Below are positions 16,464 to 25,606 of a stretch of 64,000 nt of DNA, piece by piece (position 1 is the stretch's first letter; every line of letters begins with the position of its first letter). The stretch is from NCBI GenBank assembly GCA_030431455.1, contig JAUIJE010000002.1:443294-507293 (forward strand), in the 5' to 3' direction. The notes below the pieces were generated by a model that saw only the letters and a program-made list of their open reading frames with translations, searched no databases and was not told the origin of the DNA. A program made the translations under genes and the position numbers. The stretch comes from a bacterium (GTDB taxonomy: Bacteria > Myxococcota > UBA727 > JAUIJE01).

Positions 16464-17357
16464 ATGCGCGAGACCACCCGACAAGAATACGCCCGGCGGA
16501 TCCTGTTGGCCCAGCACGCCATCGAGCAGGACCTCGACCAGCCCCCCGCCCCCCGCGCGTTGGCCAAGCAGGTGGCGATGGCCCCGCACCATTTCCACCG
16601 GGTGTTTCGCGGCCAGACCGGCGAGTCGGTGATGCAGTACGCGCGCCGTCTCCGGCTGGAGCGCGCCGCGCGTCGTCTGCGTACGCTATCCACCAGTGAC
16701 ATTCTGCCCATCGCCCTCGAAGCGGGCTATCAATCGCACGAGGCGTTCACCCGGGCGTTCGCGGCCGCGTTCGGCATGCCGCCCTCCAAGGTCAAGGCCG
16801 GCGAGGCTCTTGTGCTCGAGCCGCGCGAATGCCCCGTGCCCCTCGCGCCCCCCGACGAGGTCCGGGTCGAGCGGAAAGAGGCCCGCACCCTGCTGTCCAT
16901 GCGCCACGTCGGGCCGTACGAGGAGGTCCCGTCCTTGTGGGGGGCCCTGCATGGCTACTGGGCCACGGCCAAGTTGTTGCCCGAGGACGCCCCCATCCGC
17001 CAGTACGGCATCGTGCCCGACGACCCCACCGTCACCGACGGGGACAAGCTTCGGTACGACGCGGGCATCGAGGTGCCCGCCGGCCTCGACCCGTCGGCGG
17101 TCGAGGCCCCGGCCGCCCTGACCGAGATCCCCGCCGGGCTCTATGCCATCGCCACCCACCGGGGTAGCTATGCCCAATTGCACGAGCTCTACCTGTCGCT
17201 CATCGGGGCGTGGTTCCCCCAGAGCGGGCACGTGCTCGACCCCGCGCCCACCGTGGAGTGGTACGTCAACAGCCCCCACGACACCGCGGAGGCCGACCTC
17301 GTCACCGAGATCTGGGTGCGCATCGAGGAGCGCGGCTTTCTCACCTCGCCGGCGTGA
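16464..17357 (+). CDS. AraC-type regulator with GyrI-like effector domain
   Basis: 297 residues. The N-terminal AraC DNA-binding domain has two helix-turn-helices (DQPPAPRALAKQVAMAPHHFHRVF and DILPIALEAGYQSHEAFTRAF), and from about residue 125 there is a GyrI-like/SOUL-type effector-binding domain (RTLLSMRHVGPYEEVPSLW, ATHRGSYAQLHELYLSLIGAW). This is the Rob/SbmC-like layout that senses small amphipathic or cationic molecules. The last 17 bases overlap the 3' end of a convergent gene encoding a separate protein of similar type. Confidence 0.9.
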   Translation: MRETTRQEYARRILLAQHAIEQDLDQPPAPRALAKQVAMAPHHFHRVFRGQTGESVMQYARRLRLERAARRLRTLSTSDILPIALEAGYQSHEAFTRAFAAAFGMPPSKVKAGEALVLEPRECPVPLAPPDEVRVERKEARTLLSMRHVGPYEEVPSLWGALHGYWATAKLLPEDAPIRQYGIVPDDPTVTDGDKLRYDAGIEVPAGLDPSAVEAPAALTEIPAGLYAIATHRGSYAQLHELYLSLIGAWFPQSGHVLDPAPTVEWYVNSPHDTAEADLVTEIWVRIEERGFLTSPA

Positions 17358-17784
17358 CCCCGATGTAGAGCGAGACCGTGGCCTCGTCGGGGCTGCCCTC
17401 GTAGCGTTCAAAATCGACGTCAAAGGTGCGCCGGTCCCGCTCCGGCCATTTGGTCCACACGTGTCGCCAAAGCCGGGCCGCGACCTCCGCCCCGGGTCCC
17501 CGGTCCTCGAACACCACGTACTCGCCCGCCGGCAACGTCACCGCGCGCGTGGTCTCGGACGCCGGGGCTTCGGGCTGGCCCACGGTGACGCGGTAGCGGT
17601 TGGCCAGCTTGTCTTGGTAGTCGCTGTACACCCCGTAGCTCGGGGCCGGGGCCGACAATGCGCCTGCTTGGGCGGCCTGGCCCCAGAGCGCGCCGATGGT
17701 CTGCTGCGCGGACGGTTTTTCCACCTCGCCGGACAGGCCGACGACGGTGAGCGGTTGTTCGAGGGTGATGGTCTTGGTTTGCAT
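17341..17784 (-). CDS. GyrI-like small-molecule-binding protein
   Basis: 147 residues. Begins MQTKTITLEQPLTVVGLSGEV and contains AGEYVVFEDRGPG and a C-terminal DFERYEG...VSLYIGV block, the layout of stand-alone GyrI-like/AraC effector-binding proteins. No DNA-binding domain. AAGGAG lies six bases ahead of the ATG. Convergent overlap with the AraC-GyrI regulator suggests the pair responds to a common ligand; the overlap could also allow antisense interplay. Confidence 0.82.
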   Translation of the reverse strand: MQTKTITLEQPLTVVGLSGEVEKPSAQQTIGALWGQAAQAGALSAPAPSYGVYSDYQDKLANRYRVTVGQPEAPASETTRAVTLPAGEYVVFEDRGPGAEVAARLWRHVWTKWPERDRRTFDVDFERYEGSPDEATVSLYIGVTPAR

Positions 17785-17917
17785 GGGATCTCCTTGGTGC
17801 GGAAAAGCCCATCAAGCCAGGTCAGCGCGCCTCGTGTTTGATGGCGGGTGCGTATTTTCGCCGGGCAGGACATGGGGCGGGCGCGTGCTACCGTGATGCG
17901 CGACCGGAGGAGGATTG

Positions 17918-18310
17918 ATGGATGCATTTGACATCTCGCGCACCTTTGTGCGCCTCGACGCCGATGGTGGGGCGAGTTCCTTCGGGGTGACCCGGGAGGT
18001 GTGGTCTGCGGGCGGGGCCGCCAGCACCTACGATCGCGTGATGGGCACCTTTGCGTTCGAGACCGACGAAGATTTGCACCGGGACCAAGCAGAGATGCAT
18101 CCCGCGGGGGACGAAGTGTTGGTGGTGCTCGAGGGTGCGATCACCGTGGTGCTCGAACACGAAAGCGGCCCAGAGCCGGTGCACATCGATGCCGGCCAGG
18201 CCGCGGTGGTGCCGCAGGGACTGTTTCACCATTTGGAAGTGCGCACGCCTGGGCGCCTTCTATTTGTGAACAGCCGCCGCGACATGCAGCATCGCCCGGC
18301 GCAGGGCTAG
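17918..18310 (+). CDS. Cupin-domain protein
   Basis: 130 residues. A double-stranded beta-helix with cupin motif 1 (DEDLHRDQAEMHPAGDEVLVVLEG) and motif 2 (AAVVPQGLFHHLEV). Histidines in both motifs could hold a metal ion. GGAGGAGG precedes the ATG at 17918; a TTG three bases upstream is less likely. Function within the cupins is undetermined. Confidence 0.85.
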   Translation: MDAFDISRTFVRLDADGGASSFGVTREVWSAGGAASTYDRVMGTFAFETDEDLHRDQAEMHPAGDEVLVVLEGAITVVLEHESGPEPVHIDAGQAAVVPQGLFHHLEVRTPGRLLFVNSRRDMQHRPAQG

Positions 18311-18319
18311 AGCACGTCT

Positions 18320-18395
18320 GAGACGAGACGCCCGACCGGGTGCTTGTCGTGGCCTTGGCGAGCGCAATGCATCTTTGGCGTTGGGGTATGCGCCC
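18320..18395 (-). repeat. Dispersed 3'-end repeat, copy C
   Basis: Copy of the roughly 75-bp element also found near 23.9 and 58.0 kb. It runs on the minus strand and begins with the last base of the SDR stop codon (TAG). Stem 1 arms on the minus strand are GGGCGCA and TGCGCTC (18395-18389 and 18366-18360), and a second weaker hairpin ends near 18322. The spacer CTCGCCAAGGCCACGAC is shared with copy A. Confidence 0.75.
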
Positions 18396-19177
18396 TAAGC
18401 GTCCGGGGGCGGGGGCGCGGTGCGGAGGGCGGCCCAGCCCACCAGCGACGACGGGACCAGGCCCGCGAACAAAAACGCCAGGCGGTAGGCCAAGGGAAAG
18501 CGCACCACCGCGGTGTTTTTCTCGATGCCGCGCCACATGATGTGCGCGGCCTGGTCCGCGGTGATGATGAAGGGCATGGGGAACTTGTTCTTGTCCGTCA
18601 TCTCGCTTTTGACAAAGCCGGGCAGGATCAGCGTCACCCCAATGCCTTTGCTTTTCAGGTCGTGCCGCATGCCGCGCACAAAATAGGAAAAGCCAGCCTT
18701 GGTCGCGCCGTAATCAAGCGCCACCGGCAGCGCGATCTCGCCCGCCAGCGACGACACCGCCACCAGCTGGCCCCGGCCCCGGGCCATCATCTTTTGCTGG
18801 GCCGCGAGCAGGGTGGCGATGGCGCCCATGAAGTTGATCTCAAACACGCGCTTGGCGTCCGCGTAGCGGATGCTTGATGCCGTGCGTCCCCCGCCGCCCA
18901 CCCCGGCGTTGGCCACCACCACGTCAAAGCCGCCCACCTCGTCGTCGAGGGCGCCGATGACCTCTTCGAGGTCGTCGGCTTGCTGCACATCCAGCACCAC
19001 CGCGGTGGCTTTGCCCTGTTGTTGCTCGATCTCGTTCACCAGGGCGTCGAGCCGGTCTTTGCGGCGGGCCGCGACCCATACTTGCGCACCGTTTTGGGCA
19101 TAGCGGCGGGCCAGGGACGCGCCAATGCCGCTGGACGCGCCGGTGATGAGAACTTTCTTGGCCGAGGATGTGCTCAT
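18395..19177 (-). CDS. Short-chain dehydrogenase, DltE/YdfG-like
   Basis: 260 residues with Rossmann motif ITGASSGIG (about residue 12), VVANAGVG, catalytic VSSLAG...YGATKAG (Ser/Tyr/Lys), and a hydrophobic C-terminal segment (LAFLFAGLVPSSLVGWAAL) that may touch the membrane. ATG at 19177 chosen because the homologous region starts there. Probably acts on acyl or lipid substrates, by analogy with SDRs that have such tails. Confidence 0.9.
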   Translation of the reverse strand: MSTSSAKKVLITGASSGIGASLARRYAQNGAQVWVAARRKDRLDALVNEIEQQQGKATAVVLDVQQADDLEEVIGALDDEVGGFDVVVANAGVGGGGRTASSIRYADAKRVFEINFMGAIATLLAAQQKMMARGRGQLVAVSSLAGEIALPVALDYGATKAGFSYFVRGMRHDLKSKGIGVTLILPGFVKSEMTDKNKFPMPFIITADQAAHIMWRGIEKNTAVVRFPLAYRLAFLFAGLVPSSLVGWAALRTAPPPPDA

Positions 19178-19226
19178 GGGCGGCATCCTGTCAGCCCCAG
19201 CCGCGGGCGCAACCACGCCGCGCGAA

Positions 19227-19670
19227 TCAATGCACCGTCACCGCGTCCACCCGCTCGTAGAGCGACACGTTGGTGGCGCGTTTGCCGTCTTCGAACACGA
19301 CCTGTTGCAGCACCCGCATGGCCCGCGCGTGTTCGTCGAGTTGGTACTCAGCGATGAGGCGCGGCTTGCCGTCGATGGTGCCGGTGATGGTCAACGCGCG
19401 CGGGGTCGGCGCGTCGATGACGAGGGCGTCGAGCAGCGCCCCCTCGTGCGGCCGCGGCACCCCGTCGGGACTGCCACGCAGGGTCTCGAGGTGGTGGTCG
19501 TCGTCGGCGTCGACAAAGCCGATGGTGAACACGAGCTCGCCGTCTTGCCAGCGGATGGTGGTGCGGCCCGATTGCGGCGGCCGGCCCTGCTCAAAACGAC
19601 ACGCGCCGGGGATGAGGTCCCACGACGCGAGGAAGTTGATGAAGAGGGGCGGGGCAGGCGGGGGCGACAT
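19227..19670 (-). CDS. Hypothetical protein, lipocalin/DUF1579-like in outline
   Basis: 147 residues, soluble and beta-rich, with strands such as GRTTIRWQDGELVFTIGFVDADD and RALTITGTIDGKPRLIAEYQL. Starts at ATG 19670 or the adjoining GTG at 19673. Between an SDR and a DoxX gene, all on the same strand. The barrel-like pattern suggests ligand binding; family not certain. Confidence 0.65.
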   Translation of the reverse strand: MSPPPAPPLFINFLASWDLIPGACRFEQGRPPQSGRTTIRWQDGELVFTIGFVDADDDHHLETLRGSPDGVPRPHEGALLDALVIDAPTPRALTITGTIDGKPRLIAEYQLDEHARAMRVLQQVVFEDGKRATNVSLYERVDAVTVH

Positions 19671-19700
19671 CACGCCCCCACCTTACAAAACCCGGGGCGG

Positions 19701-20084
19701 TCAGCGCCGGGGCAGGATGGGGGCCTTGCGCAGGCGGCCCCAGGCCACGAACGCGGAGAGCGCCCCGAGGATCAGCGCGGGGGCGAAGTGCAGGTCGGCC
19801 ATCAGCAGGTGGGTGCCGACCGCGAGCAGCATGACCAGGGCGAGCAGCGCGCCGGCGAGCGGGGTGAGCCGCGGCTTGATGCGGGTGGCCGCGGGCAGGA
19901 TGAGCCCGACGGCGCCGGCGACCTCGGACAGGCCGATGAAGCGAACGAGGAGGGCGGGCACGTGTTCGACAAAGGCCATGCCGTTTTGCAGCAGCTCATC
20001 GATGGGGGCGGTGAGCTTCATGACGCCGGCGCCAAAAAAGGCGAGGGCGAGAAGGGCTTGCACGATCCACAGGGCGATGTTCAT
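19701..20084 (-). CDS. DoxX-family membrane protein
   Basis: 127 residues and four membrane helices. The N-terminus WIVQALLALAFFGAGVMKL and the second block GLSEVAGAVGLILPA are the DoxX signature. AAAGGAG lies before the ATG at 20084. Members are quinone-pathway or redox-associated membrane proteins; the exact role is unknown. Divergent from a LysR gene that probably regulates it. Confidence 0.88.
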   Translation of the reverse strand: MNIALWIVQALLALAFFGAGVMKLTAPIDELLQNGMAFVEHVPALLVRFIGLSEVAGAVGLILPAATRIKPRLTPLAGALLALVMLLAVGTHLLMADLHFAPALILGALSAFVAWGRLRKAPILPRR

Positions 20085-20179
20085 GACGGTCTCCTTTGTC
20101 TTGTTCGGTCGATTCACCCCCATCATGGCCACTGTGCGCTGGTTGCACTAGATGGAAAGATTGAGCAAGACTGTTGCGC

Positions 20180-21109
20180 ATGGAACACGAATTCGATCTC
20201 AACACCCTGCGCCTGTTTGTGGAAGTGGCTGATTCACAAGGCTTTTCCGCCGCAGCCCGCAAACTCCGGATGCAGCGTTCGTCGGTGAGCCGGGCGGTGG
20301 CCGGGCTCGAAGACCGGCTCGGGGTGCAGCTCTTTTCCCGCACCACCCGGCAGGTGGGCCTGACCTCGGCCGGCACCGCCTTTTATGAACAGGTGGCCCC
20401 GCGGCTGTCGAGCCTGCTGCAGGCGGTGCGCACCATGCCCGAGCTCGAGGCTGAGCCCTCCGGCAAGCTGCGCCTGTCCACCTCCATGGACATTGGGGCA
20501 GTGGCATTGCCGGCGGCCCTGGCCGGATTTTCGCGGCGCTATCCCAAGGTGCAGGTCGAGGTGTTGATCACCAACCGGTTCGTGGACTTGGTGGCCGAAG
20601 GCATCGACGCCACCGTGCGCCCGGGCCCGCGCGACCTCGAGGGGCCCGCCCCGGTGGGGCGCGAAGGCCGACCCCGGTGGGACGCGTCGTTGGCGGTGCA
20701 CCGCTTGCGGGAGATCCGCGGCAATGTTTATGCGTCGCCGACCTATCTCGCCCGCCGCGGCCGGCCGCGCAACCTCGATGAAGCCCAGAGCCACGATTGG
20801 ATCGACGGGCCCGGCCCCCGGGTGTGCCCCCCGGACCCCGCGGTGGTGGTGGACGAGATGTTGTGCGCCCTGGGCTGTTGCCGCGAAGGGTTGGGGCTCG
20901 CTGGCCTGCCCGATTTTGTGGCCCGCGACGACGTACACGCGGGGCGCTTGGTCCCCGTGTTCGAGCCCGAGGAGGCCTGGACCGGCGCGCTCTACTTCAT
21001 GCACCCCAAGGCCGAACGTCTCCCGCGCAAGCTGGTGGCGTTGCGATCGTCGCTGCTGGAGTTTTTTGGGCAGACCTGCCCCGTCGACGAGCCGCCCCTG
21101 CCCACCTAG
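20180..21109 (+). CDS. LysR-family transcriptional regulator
   Basis: 309 residues. Helix-turn-helix FVEVADSQGFSAAARKLRMQRSSVSRAVAGLE, then the effector domain with GKLRLSTSMDIGAVALPAALAGF. The layout is that of the AaeR/DmlR-like group. The ATG at 20180 is better than a TTG two codons earlier. It is divergent from doxX across 95 bases, a common regulator-target arrangement. Confidence 0.93.
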   Translation: MEHEFDLNTLRLFVEVADSQGFSAAARKLRMQRSSVSRAVAGLEDRLGVQLFSRTTRQVGLTSAGTAFYEQVAPRLSSLLQAVRTMPELEAEPSGKLRLSTSMDIGAVALPAALAGFSRRYPKVQVEVLITNRFVDLVAEGIDATVRPGPRDLEGPAPVGREGRPRWDASLAVHRLREIRGNVYASPTYLARRGRPRNLDEAQSHDWIDGPGPRVCPPDPAVVVDEMLCALGCCREGLGLAGLPDFVARDDVHAGRLVPVFEPEEAWTGALYFMHPKAERLPRKLVALRSSLLEFFGQTCPVDEPPLPT

Positions 21110-21112
21110 GCA

Positions 21113-21140
21113 CAAAAAACGCCCCACCTTGCGGTGGGGC
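21113..21140 (-). terminator. Rho-independent terminator of the YVTN/cytochrome gene
   Basis: GCCCCACC (21121-21128) and GGTGGGGC (21133-21140) form a perfect 8-bp stem with a 4-nt loop; on the minus strand six T follow (21119-21114). It lies 33 bases behind the minus-strand gene and may also serve the convergent lysR gene. Confidence 0.85.
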
Positions 21141-21173
21141 GATCGATCCCGTGAACAGGAAGGCGAATGCTGG

Positions 21174-23729
21174 TTATTGGGGAACGTTCGCGGGACAGAT
21201 GCTGTAGGCCGACGGGAACGGGAACGCTGCGGTGTCCTCGTCGATGCTGCGCAAAAACGCAGCCAGGTCGGCGACCTCGGCGCTGTCGAGCCCGAACACC
21301 GCGTTGCCCGCGGTGAGGTGCGCGGTGAACGCCCCGTTGGGGTCGAGCAGCTCCTCGAGGGTCTCGGCCGCCCCGTTGTGCAAATAGGGCGCGCCGAGGT
21401 TGATGCCGAGCAAGGAAGGCACATTGAAGCCGTCCACGCCCTGTGCGTTGCCGCCGTTTTGCCGGATCTCGGCCGCGCCTTGCCCGCTGGGTCCCGCGGC
21501 GTTGAACGTGCCCACGTCGCGGACCACGCAGGTGTGCCGCGCGGGCGGTCCATTGGCATCGTTGGCGAGCACGAACAGTTCGCTGGTGTCGGTGCTGACC
21601 ACGTGGTCGGCCCGCACGCTGCCCACATCGAGCACACCCACGTCGAGCAAGCTGAGCAAGCGCTCGTCGTTGCCCACCCCGCCGACCGGGTCGTAGTAGC
21701 GCTGCGACAAGGTCCAGAGCGGCCCCGCGTGGCAGCTGGTGCAAAGCCCCTCTTCGAACAGCGCGCGGCCGGCGACCGGGTCACCCGACTGGTGCACGCT
21801 TTTGCCCGTGGGGGTGCGCAGCTCGGCGATGTAGGCCTCGATGTCGTCCCAGTCCTCGGGGACGGCCCCGGATTGGGCCGCGGCCCGGGCGCTGCCGAGG
21901 TTGAAGCCGTCGATGGGATCGCCCACCCCGCCGGGGCCCACGAAGTCGATGCGCACCGCGGCGTTGGCGGTTCCATTGGCATTGAGGGCGGCGTCGCTCA
22001 CGATCGCACCGGTGCCGCCGGCCACCCCGCGGGTGTTGAGCTCGAAGTCGTGGACCTCATCGAAGATCGCGGTCCAGTTGAGCACCCGCTGGATCGCCCC
22101 GCCGGCGTTGAAGGTCGCGGAGGTATCCACAGTTTGGCGGGGGCCCGCGGGGAACACCCAGGTCACGTTGTCGGTGGTGCCAAAGGGGTGACAGCCCACG
22201 CACCCCACCCAGCCATTGGTCGACCACCGGGCGAGGCCGGTGTTGAAGAACTTCTGGCCCCGAAGCACCGCGATGTCGTGGGCGGTGGTGGGTTGGGGGG
22301 CGCTGGGCACGTCGCCGGTGGACACCTGGTTGGCGAGGTCGATGACGGTCACGCTGCGGGCGACCTCGTTGATGGTGTAAGCAGTGGCATTGCTGATGGC
22401 GATGCCGGTGGGCGAGGGCTGGGTGGGCAAGAACGACGCCCCGGTGGGGGAGCCGGCCACCGGCGGGTCTTGGTTGAAGTCGAGGCGCAGGACCATGTTG
22501 GACACCAGCGAGGTGATGTACGCGAACTGGGTGCCGTCCACGAACCGAATGTCACTGGGCACCGGCAAGAACCGCTTGGGCGCGGACAGGGGGTCGATCA
22601 GGGCGTTGAGGTTGAACGGGCCCTGCACCAGCTGCGAGGTGTTCACGTCGACGACGTGGAGCAGGCCCTGCAAGTTCTGGTGGAAGTCGGTGGTGCCTTC
22701 AAACGCTTCGGGGGAGGCCCCCACCGAGGTCAGGTAGAGCCGGCCGTTGTTGAGGGTGCAGCCGTACAGCTGGTTGGGGTAGGCGCCGGTCTCTTCGAAG
22801 CCGGGGATGCCGGACTGGTCGAGGGCGGGCAGCGCGTAGTCCTGCAGCTGGTGGGTGGCGGTGTTGATGCGGAAATAGCGGCCTGCGCGGGCATCGTCGG
22901 TGGCCTCGACACCGCCGAGCGCGGGCCGGGCGTAGAAGTCGGTCACGAAGAGCGCTTCATCGCTGTCGTCGGCGTCCGCGTCGTTGGTCATGCACAGGGC
23001 GAAGGGCGCGCCCCCGGTGTGGATGTCCTCGGTCTTGTCATAGCTCGCGGTGTCGATCACGCTCACGGTGCCGTCGGCCCAGTTGCTCACGTAGAGGGTC
23101 GCGCCGGTGGGGGACAGGGCCAGGCGCACGGGCTCTGATCCGACGAGCACGGTGTCGTCCACCGCGGCCGCGGCGCTGTCCGCGTGGGTGATTTTGCTCA
23201 CCGACGAGTCCGCGCGGTTGACCACGTAGAGGGTGGTCGCGTCGGGGGCGAAGATCACCGCGCTGGGTTCGTCGCCCACGGCCACGCGGGCCACTTCGGT
23301 CATGCCCGGGAGGGCAAAAATGGTCACGTCGTCGGTGCCCTTGTTCACCGCCGCGAGCAGGGACCCGTCTCGGTTGGTGGCGATGGGCCCGCCTTGGCTC
23401 GGATTGGTCAGCGGCTCGCCGTCCCCGTCACCATCGCCATCGCCATCGCCATCGCCATCCCCGTCCCCGTCGCCATCGCCATCGCCATCGCCATCTCCGT
23501 CCCCGTCTCCATCACCGTCACCATCGCCATCGCCATCCCCATCGCCGTCTCCGTCTCCGTCCCCGTCTCCGTCTCCATCGCCGTCTCCGTCTCCATCGCC
23601 GTCCCCATCGCCATCCCCGTCTCCGTCTCCGTCTCCATCGCCGGGACCGGTGTCCGCGGGGCACGCGGTGGTGCCGGCCACCGCCAGCGCCAAGCACAAA
23701 AACAACCAGGGCAATCGATGCAATACCAT
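21174..23729 (-). CDS. GD-linker lipoprotein: YVTN beta-propeller fused to di-haem cytochrome c peroxidase/MauG-like domain
   Basis: 851 residues. A lipoprotein signal ([10 protein letters not shown]) is followed by 37 Gly-Asp pairs, then a seven-bladed propeller region ([43 protein letters not shown]). The C-terminal half has two haem-binding motifs, CVGCH (about residue 510) and CTSCH (about residue 694), with a distal Met/His-rich region as in cytochrome c peroxidase/MauG proteins. Probably anchored in the outer membrane, the linker holding the domains away from it. The ATG at 23729 directly precedes the signal; a terminator follows the gene. Confidence 0.85.
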   Translation of the reverse strand: MVLHRLPWLFLCLALAVAGTTACPADTGPGDGDGDGDGDGDGDGDGDGDGDGDGDGDGDGDGDGDGDGDGDGDGDGDGDGDGDGDGDGDGDGDGDGDGDGDGDGEPLTNPSQGGPIATNRDGSLLAAVNKGTDDVTIFALPGMTEVARVAVGDEPSAVIFAPDATTLYVVNRADSSVSKITHADSAAAAVDDTVLVGSEPVRLALSPTGATLYVSNWADGTVSVIDTASYDKTEDIHTGGAPFALCMTNDADADDSDEALFVTDFYARPALGGVEATDDARAGRYFRINTATHQLQDYALPALDQSGIPGFEETGAYPNQLYGCTLNNGRLYLTSVGASPEAFEGTTDFHQNLQGLLHVVDVNTSQLVQGPFNLNALIDPLSAPKRFLPVPSDIRFVDGTQFAYITSLVSNMVLRLDFNQDPPVAGSPTGASFLPTQPSPTGIAISNATAYTINEVARSVTVIDLANQVSTGDVPSAPQPTTAHDIAVLRGQKFFNTGLARWSTNGWVGCVGCHPFGTTDNVTWVFPAGPRQTVDTSATFNAGGAIQRVLNWTAIFDEVHDFELNTRGVAGGTGAIVSDAALNANGTANAAVRIDFVGPGGVGDPIDGFNLGSARAAAQSGAVPEDWDDIEAYIAELRTPTGKSVHQSGDPVAGRALFEEGLCTSCHAGPLWTLSQRYYDPVGGVGNDERLLSLLDVGVLDVGSVRADHVVSTDTSELFVLANDANGPPARHTCVVRDVGTFNAAGPSGQGAAEIRQNGGNAQGVDGFNVPSLLGINLGAPYLHNGAAETLEELLDPNGAFTAHLTAGNAVFGLDSAEVADLAAFLRSIDEDTAAFPFPSAYSICPANVPQ
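23418..23642 (-). repeat. GD-coding hexamer tract, 37 units
   Basis: 225 bases reading as 37 Gly-Asp pairs plus one Gly. Glycine codons vary (GGC, GGG, GGA, GGT) and aspartate uses GAT and GAC, so the DNA is a degenerate GGNGAY hexamer array rather than a pure microsatellite. Confidence 0.95.
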
Positions 23730-23875
23730 AGGATTCTCCGTTCGTGAGGGTGCGGCCACGTTATCGGTGACCTCGACGGAGCCCCTATGCGGGCCAACAC
23801 TTAACGCGGCGTTTAAGTGTTGGTCATCAAACCCGCCCCCACGAAACCGCATCGCGCGGTGCGCGCCGGGCGCTC

Positions 23876-23953
23876 GTGTCCAGCGACGAGACGCCCGATC
23901 GGACGCCCGTCGGTGCCTGGCGCGCACCGCGTCTTTGATTTTGAGATGCGCGC
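23876..23953 (-). repeat. Dispersed 3'-end repeat, copy B
   Basis: Minus-strand copy starting eight bases behind the stop of the SnoaL-like gene. Stem 1 arms are GCGCGCA and TGCGCGC (23953-23947 and 23926-23920). The second hairpin contains CGTCCGATCGGGCG, and the block GGGCGTCTCGTCGCTGGACAC is shared almost exactly with copy A. Confidence 0.75.
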
Positions 23954-23961
23954 GATGCGCG

Positions 23962-24330
23962 TTAGCCCAAGCCCAACCCGCGCCGGATCTCGGGCGTGTC
24001 TTCGTACACCTGCCACACCGCCACCCGGTCCCCTTCGATCGCCGCGCGCCAAATCGCCGGGCCCGCGAGCGCCGCTTCGGCGCAGGTCGAGTGGCCGGTG
24101 GCGATCGCTTCGCCGTCCCGTTCGATCACGGTCTCGATGTGGTTGAGGTAATCGGGGAAGGCCCCAAAAAACCCCCGCCACGCGCCCTCGGCCGCGGCCC
24201 GTCCCTCGACCGTGCCCCCCGCCGCGTCCACAAAACGGTGGGCGGGGGTCATCAACCGCACCAACGCCTCGAGGTCGCGGCGGTTGATCGCATGGTTGAA
24301 AGCATCGAACAGGGTGCGCGGGGTGGTCAT
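23962..24330 (-). CDS. SnoaL-like (NTF2-fold) protein
   Basis: 122 residues. The opening [22 protein letters not shown], then THRFVDA-type and [25 protein letters not shown] segments are the SnoaL-like polyketide-cyclase/NTF2-like pattern (cone-shaped ligand pocket). It ends with a short conserved [12 protein letters not shown] tail. Enzymatic role uncertain; many such proteins are isomerases or binding proteins. Confidence 0.82.
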   Translation of the reverse strand: MTTPRTLFDAFNHAINRRDLEALVRLMTPAHRFVDAAGGTVEGRAAAEGAWRGFFGAFPDYLNHIETVIERDGEAIATGHSTCAEAALAGPAIWRAAIEGDRVAVWQVYEDTPEIRRGLGLG

Positions 24331-24473
24331 GCCCCATCGTCGTGCAGGCCCGGGGCCCCGTCAATCGTGGAGAGCGTCACATTCGTGACGCTGTCTCGAT
24401 TTGACAAGCCACCGGTGCAGGCGGCATGCGCCGCTTCGCGGTGGCTACAGTGGGATCGAACCCGGAGCAGGCG

Positions 24474-24857
24474 ATGCGCGTTTGGATCGAACAAGACCCC
24501 ACCCACCTGGTGTGGACCCTCAGAACCTCAGAGTGTGTGCTCAACACCCATGACGACGTGCAGCGCTGGGCCAAGCTGCTCGACCGCGCCCTCGTCACCA
24601 AAGGCGAGGACCGGGTGGTGATCTTCGTCGACCTGGCCGGCATGCACATCGGCAGCCACGTGGCCGCGGCCTACGGCGAAGTCGCCCAGCGGGTGTTCCA
24701 GGACCACGCGGTCGACATCTTCCGCTACGGCCACCCCCAAGGCATGACCGAGTCGGTCATCCACCTGCAAGCGGTGCTGCACCACTTCCCGTCCAACATC
24801 TACGCCGACCGCGCCGCCGCGCTGGCCGCGCTCGCCCACGTGCGCCGGGCGGCCTGA
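24474..24857 (+). CDS. Small protein with STAS/SpoIIAA-like outline
   Basis: 127 residues, alpha/beta. The central strand [13 protein letters not shown] followed by helix [15 protein letters not shown] resembles STAS-like folds that are numerous in myxobacteria. GGAGC precedes the ATG at 24474, which excludes a longer reading. No export signal. It lies just ahead of a GST gene, 43 bases apart. Fold assignment is tentative. Confidence 0.65.
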   Translation: MRVWIEQDPTHLVWTLRTSECVLNTHDDVQRWAKLLDRALVTKGEDRVVIFVDLAGMHIGSHVAAAYGEVAQRVFQDHAVDIFRYGHPQGMTESVIHLQAVLHHFPSNIYADRAAALAALAHVRRAA

Positions 24858-24900
24858 AGACACGCGTGGCCAACCCCGCCCGGCTGCGCTACGGCAGGGC

Positions 24901-25554
24901 ATGGCCATCGTTGTTCACCACCTCGAATACTCTCGTTCTTTGCGCGTGCTCTGGCTCCTCGAGGAGCTGGGCCTGCCGTACGAGATCAAGTCGTACCCGC
25001 GCAACAAAGAGTTCCGGGCCCCGCCGGAGCTGGCGCAGGTACACCCGTTGGGGCGTGCCCCGGTGGTCGAGGTCGACGGCCATGTGCTCGCCGAGTCGGG
25101 CGCGATCTTGGAGTACTTCGTTGAGCGCGAGCAGAAGCTCTGTCCCACCGACGACGAAGAGAAGCTCCAGTACCGCTTCTTTATGCACTACGCCGAGGGC
25201 TCGGCCATGCCCCCGCTCCTGGTGCAGCTCATCGTCAACAAGCTGCGCGAAGCCCCGGTGCCGTTTTTCGTCAAGCCGGTGGTCAAGCAGATCGCGGGGC
25301 AGGTGGAGACGAGCTTCTCTGGCCCGGCCATCCAGTTGCATTTCGGATTCGTCAATGACGTATTGACCGAGCGGCCTTTCTTTGCGGGCCAGACCTTCTC
25401 CGCCGCCGACATCCAAATGATCTATGCCGTGGACGGCGCGTTGATGCGCGGAGGCGGCAAGTGGCCCGCCCTGCAAGCCTGGCGCGACAAGGTCACCGCC
25501 CGTGAGGCCTACCGCCGGGCCGAGGAAAAGGGCGGCCCGTCCATGCCCGGGTAA
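24901..25554 (+). CDS. Glutathione S-transferase family protein
   Basis: 217 residues. The N-terminal thioredoxin-like domain has SRSLRVLWLLEELGLPYEI, the cis-proline turn HPLGRAPVV and ESGAILEYF, which contacts the glutathione gamma-glutamyl group. The all-helical C-terminal domain contains FSAADIQMIYA, the N-capping box of GSTs. A Ser (YSRS) occupies the catalytic position. Substrate unknown. Confidence 0.92.
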   Translation: MAIVVHHLEYSRSLRVLWLLEELGLPYEIKSYPRNKEFRAPPELAQVHPLGRAPVVEVDGHVLAESGAILEYFVEREQKLCPTDDEEKLQYRFFMHYAEGSAMPPLLVQLIVNKLREAPVPFFVKPVVKQIAGQVETSFSGPAIQLHFGFVNDVLTERPFFAGQTFSAADIQMIYAVDGALMRGGGKWPALQAWRDKVTAREAYRRAEEKGGPSMPG

Positions 25555-25606
25555 AGCGCGATCGCGCTCGCGTGGCGGCCGGGGCCCGATCCGGTAGCAT
25601 CGAGAC

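Noticed and set aside
23418-23642. Hexamer array mistaken for a CRISPR-like repeat array
   Set aside because: The units are 6 bp, without spacers, fully in frame with a lipoprotein. No cas genes are near.
23233-24621. Long readings coding Ser-Pro (SPSPSP) opposite GD tracts
   Set aside because: These are reverse-strand shadows of GGNGAY arrays in real lipoprotein genes. They lack ribosome-binding sites and do not continue in a plausible protein.
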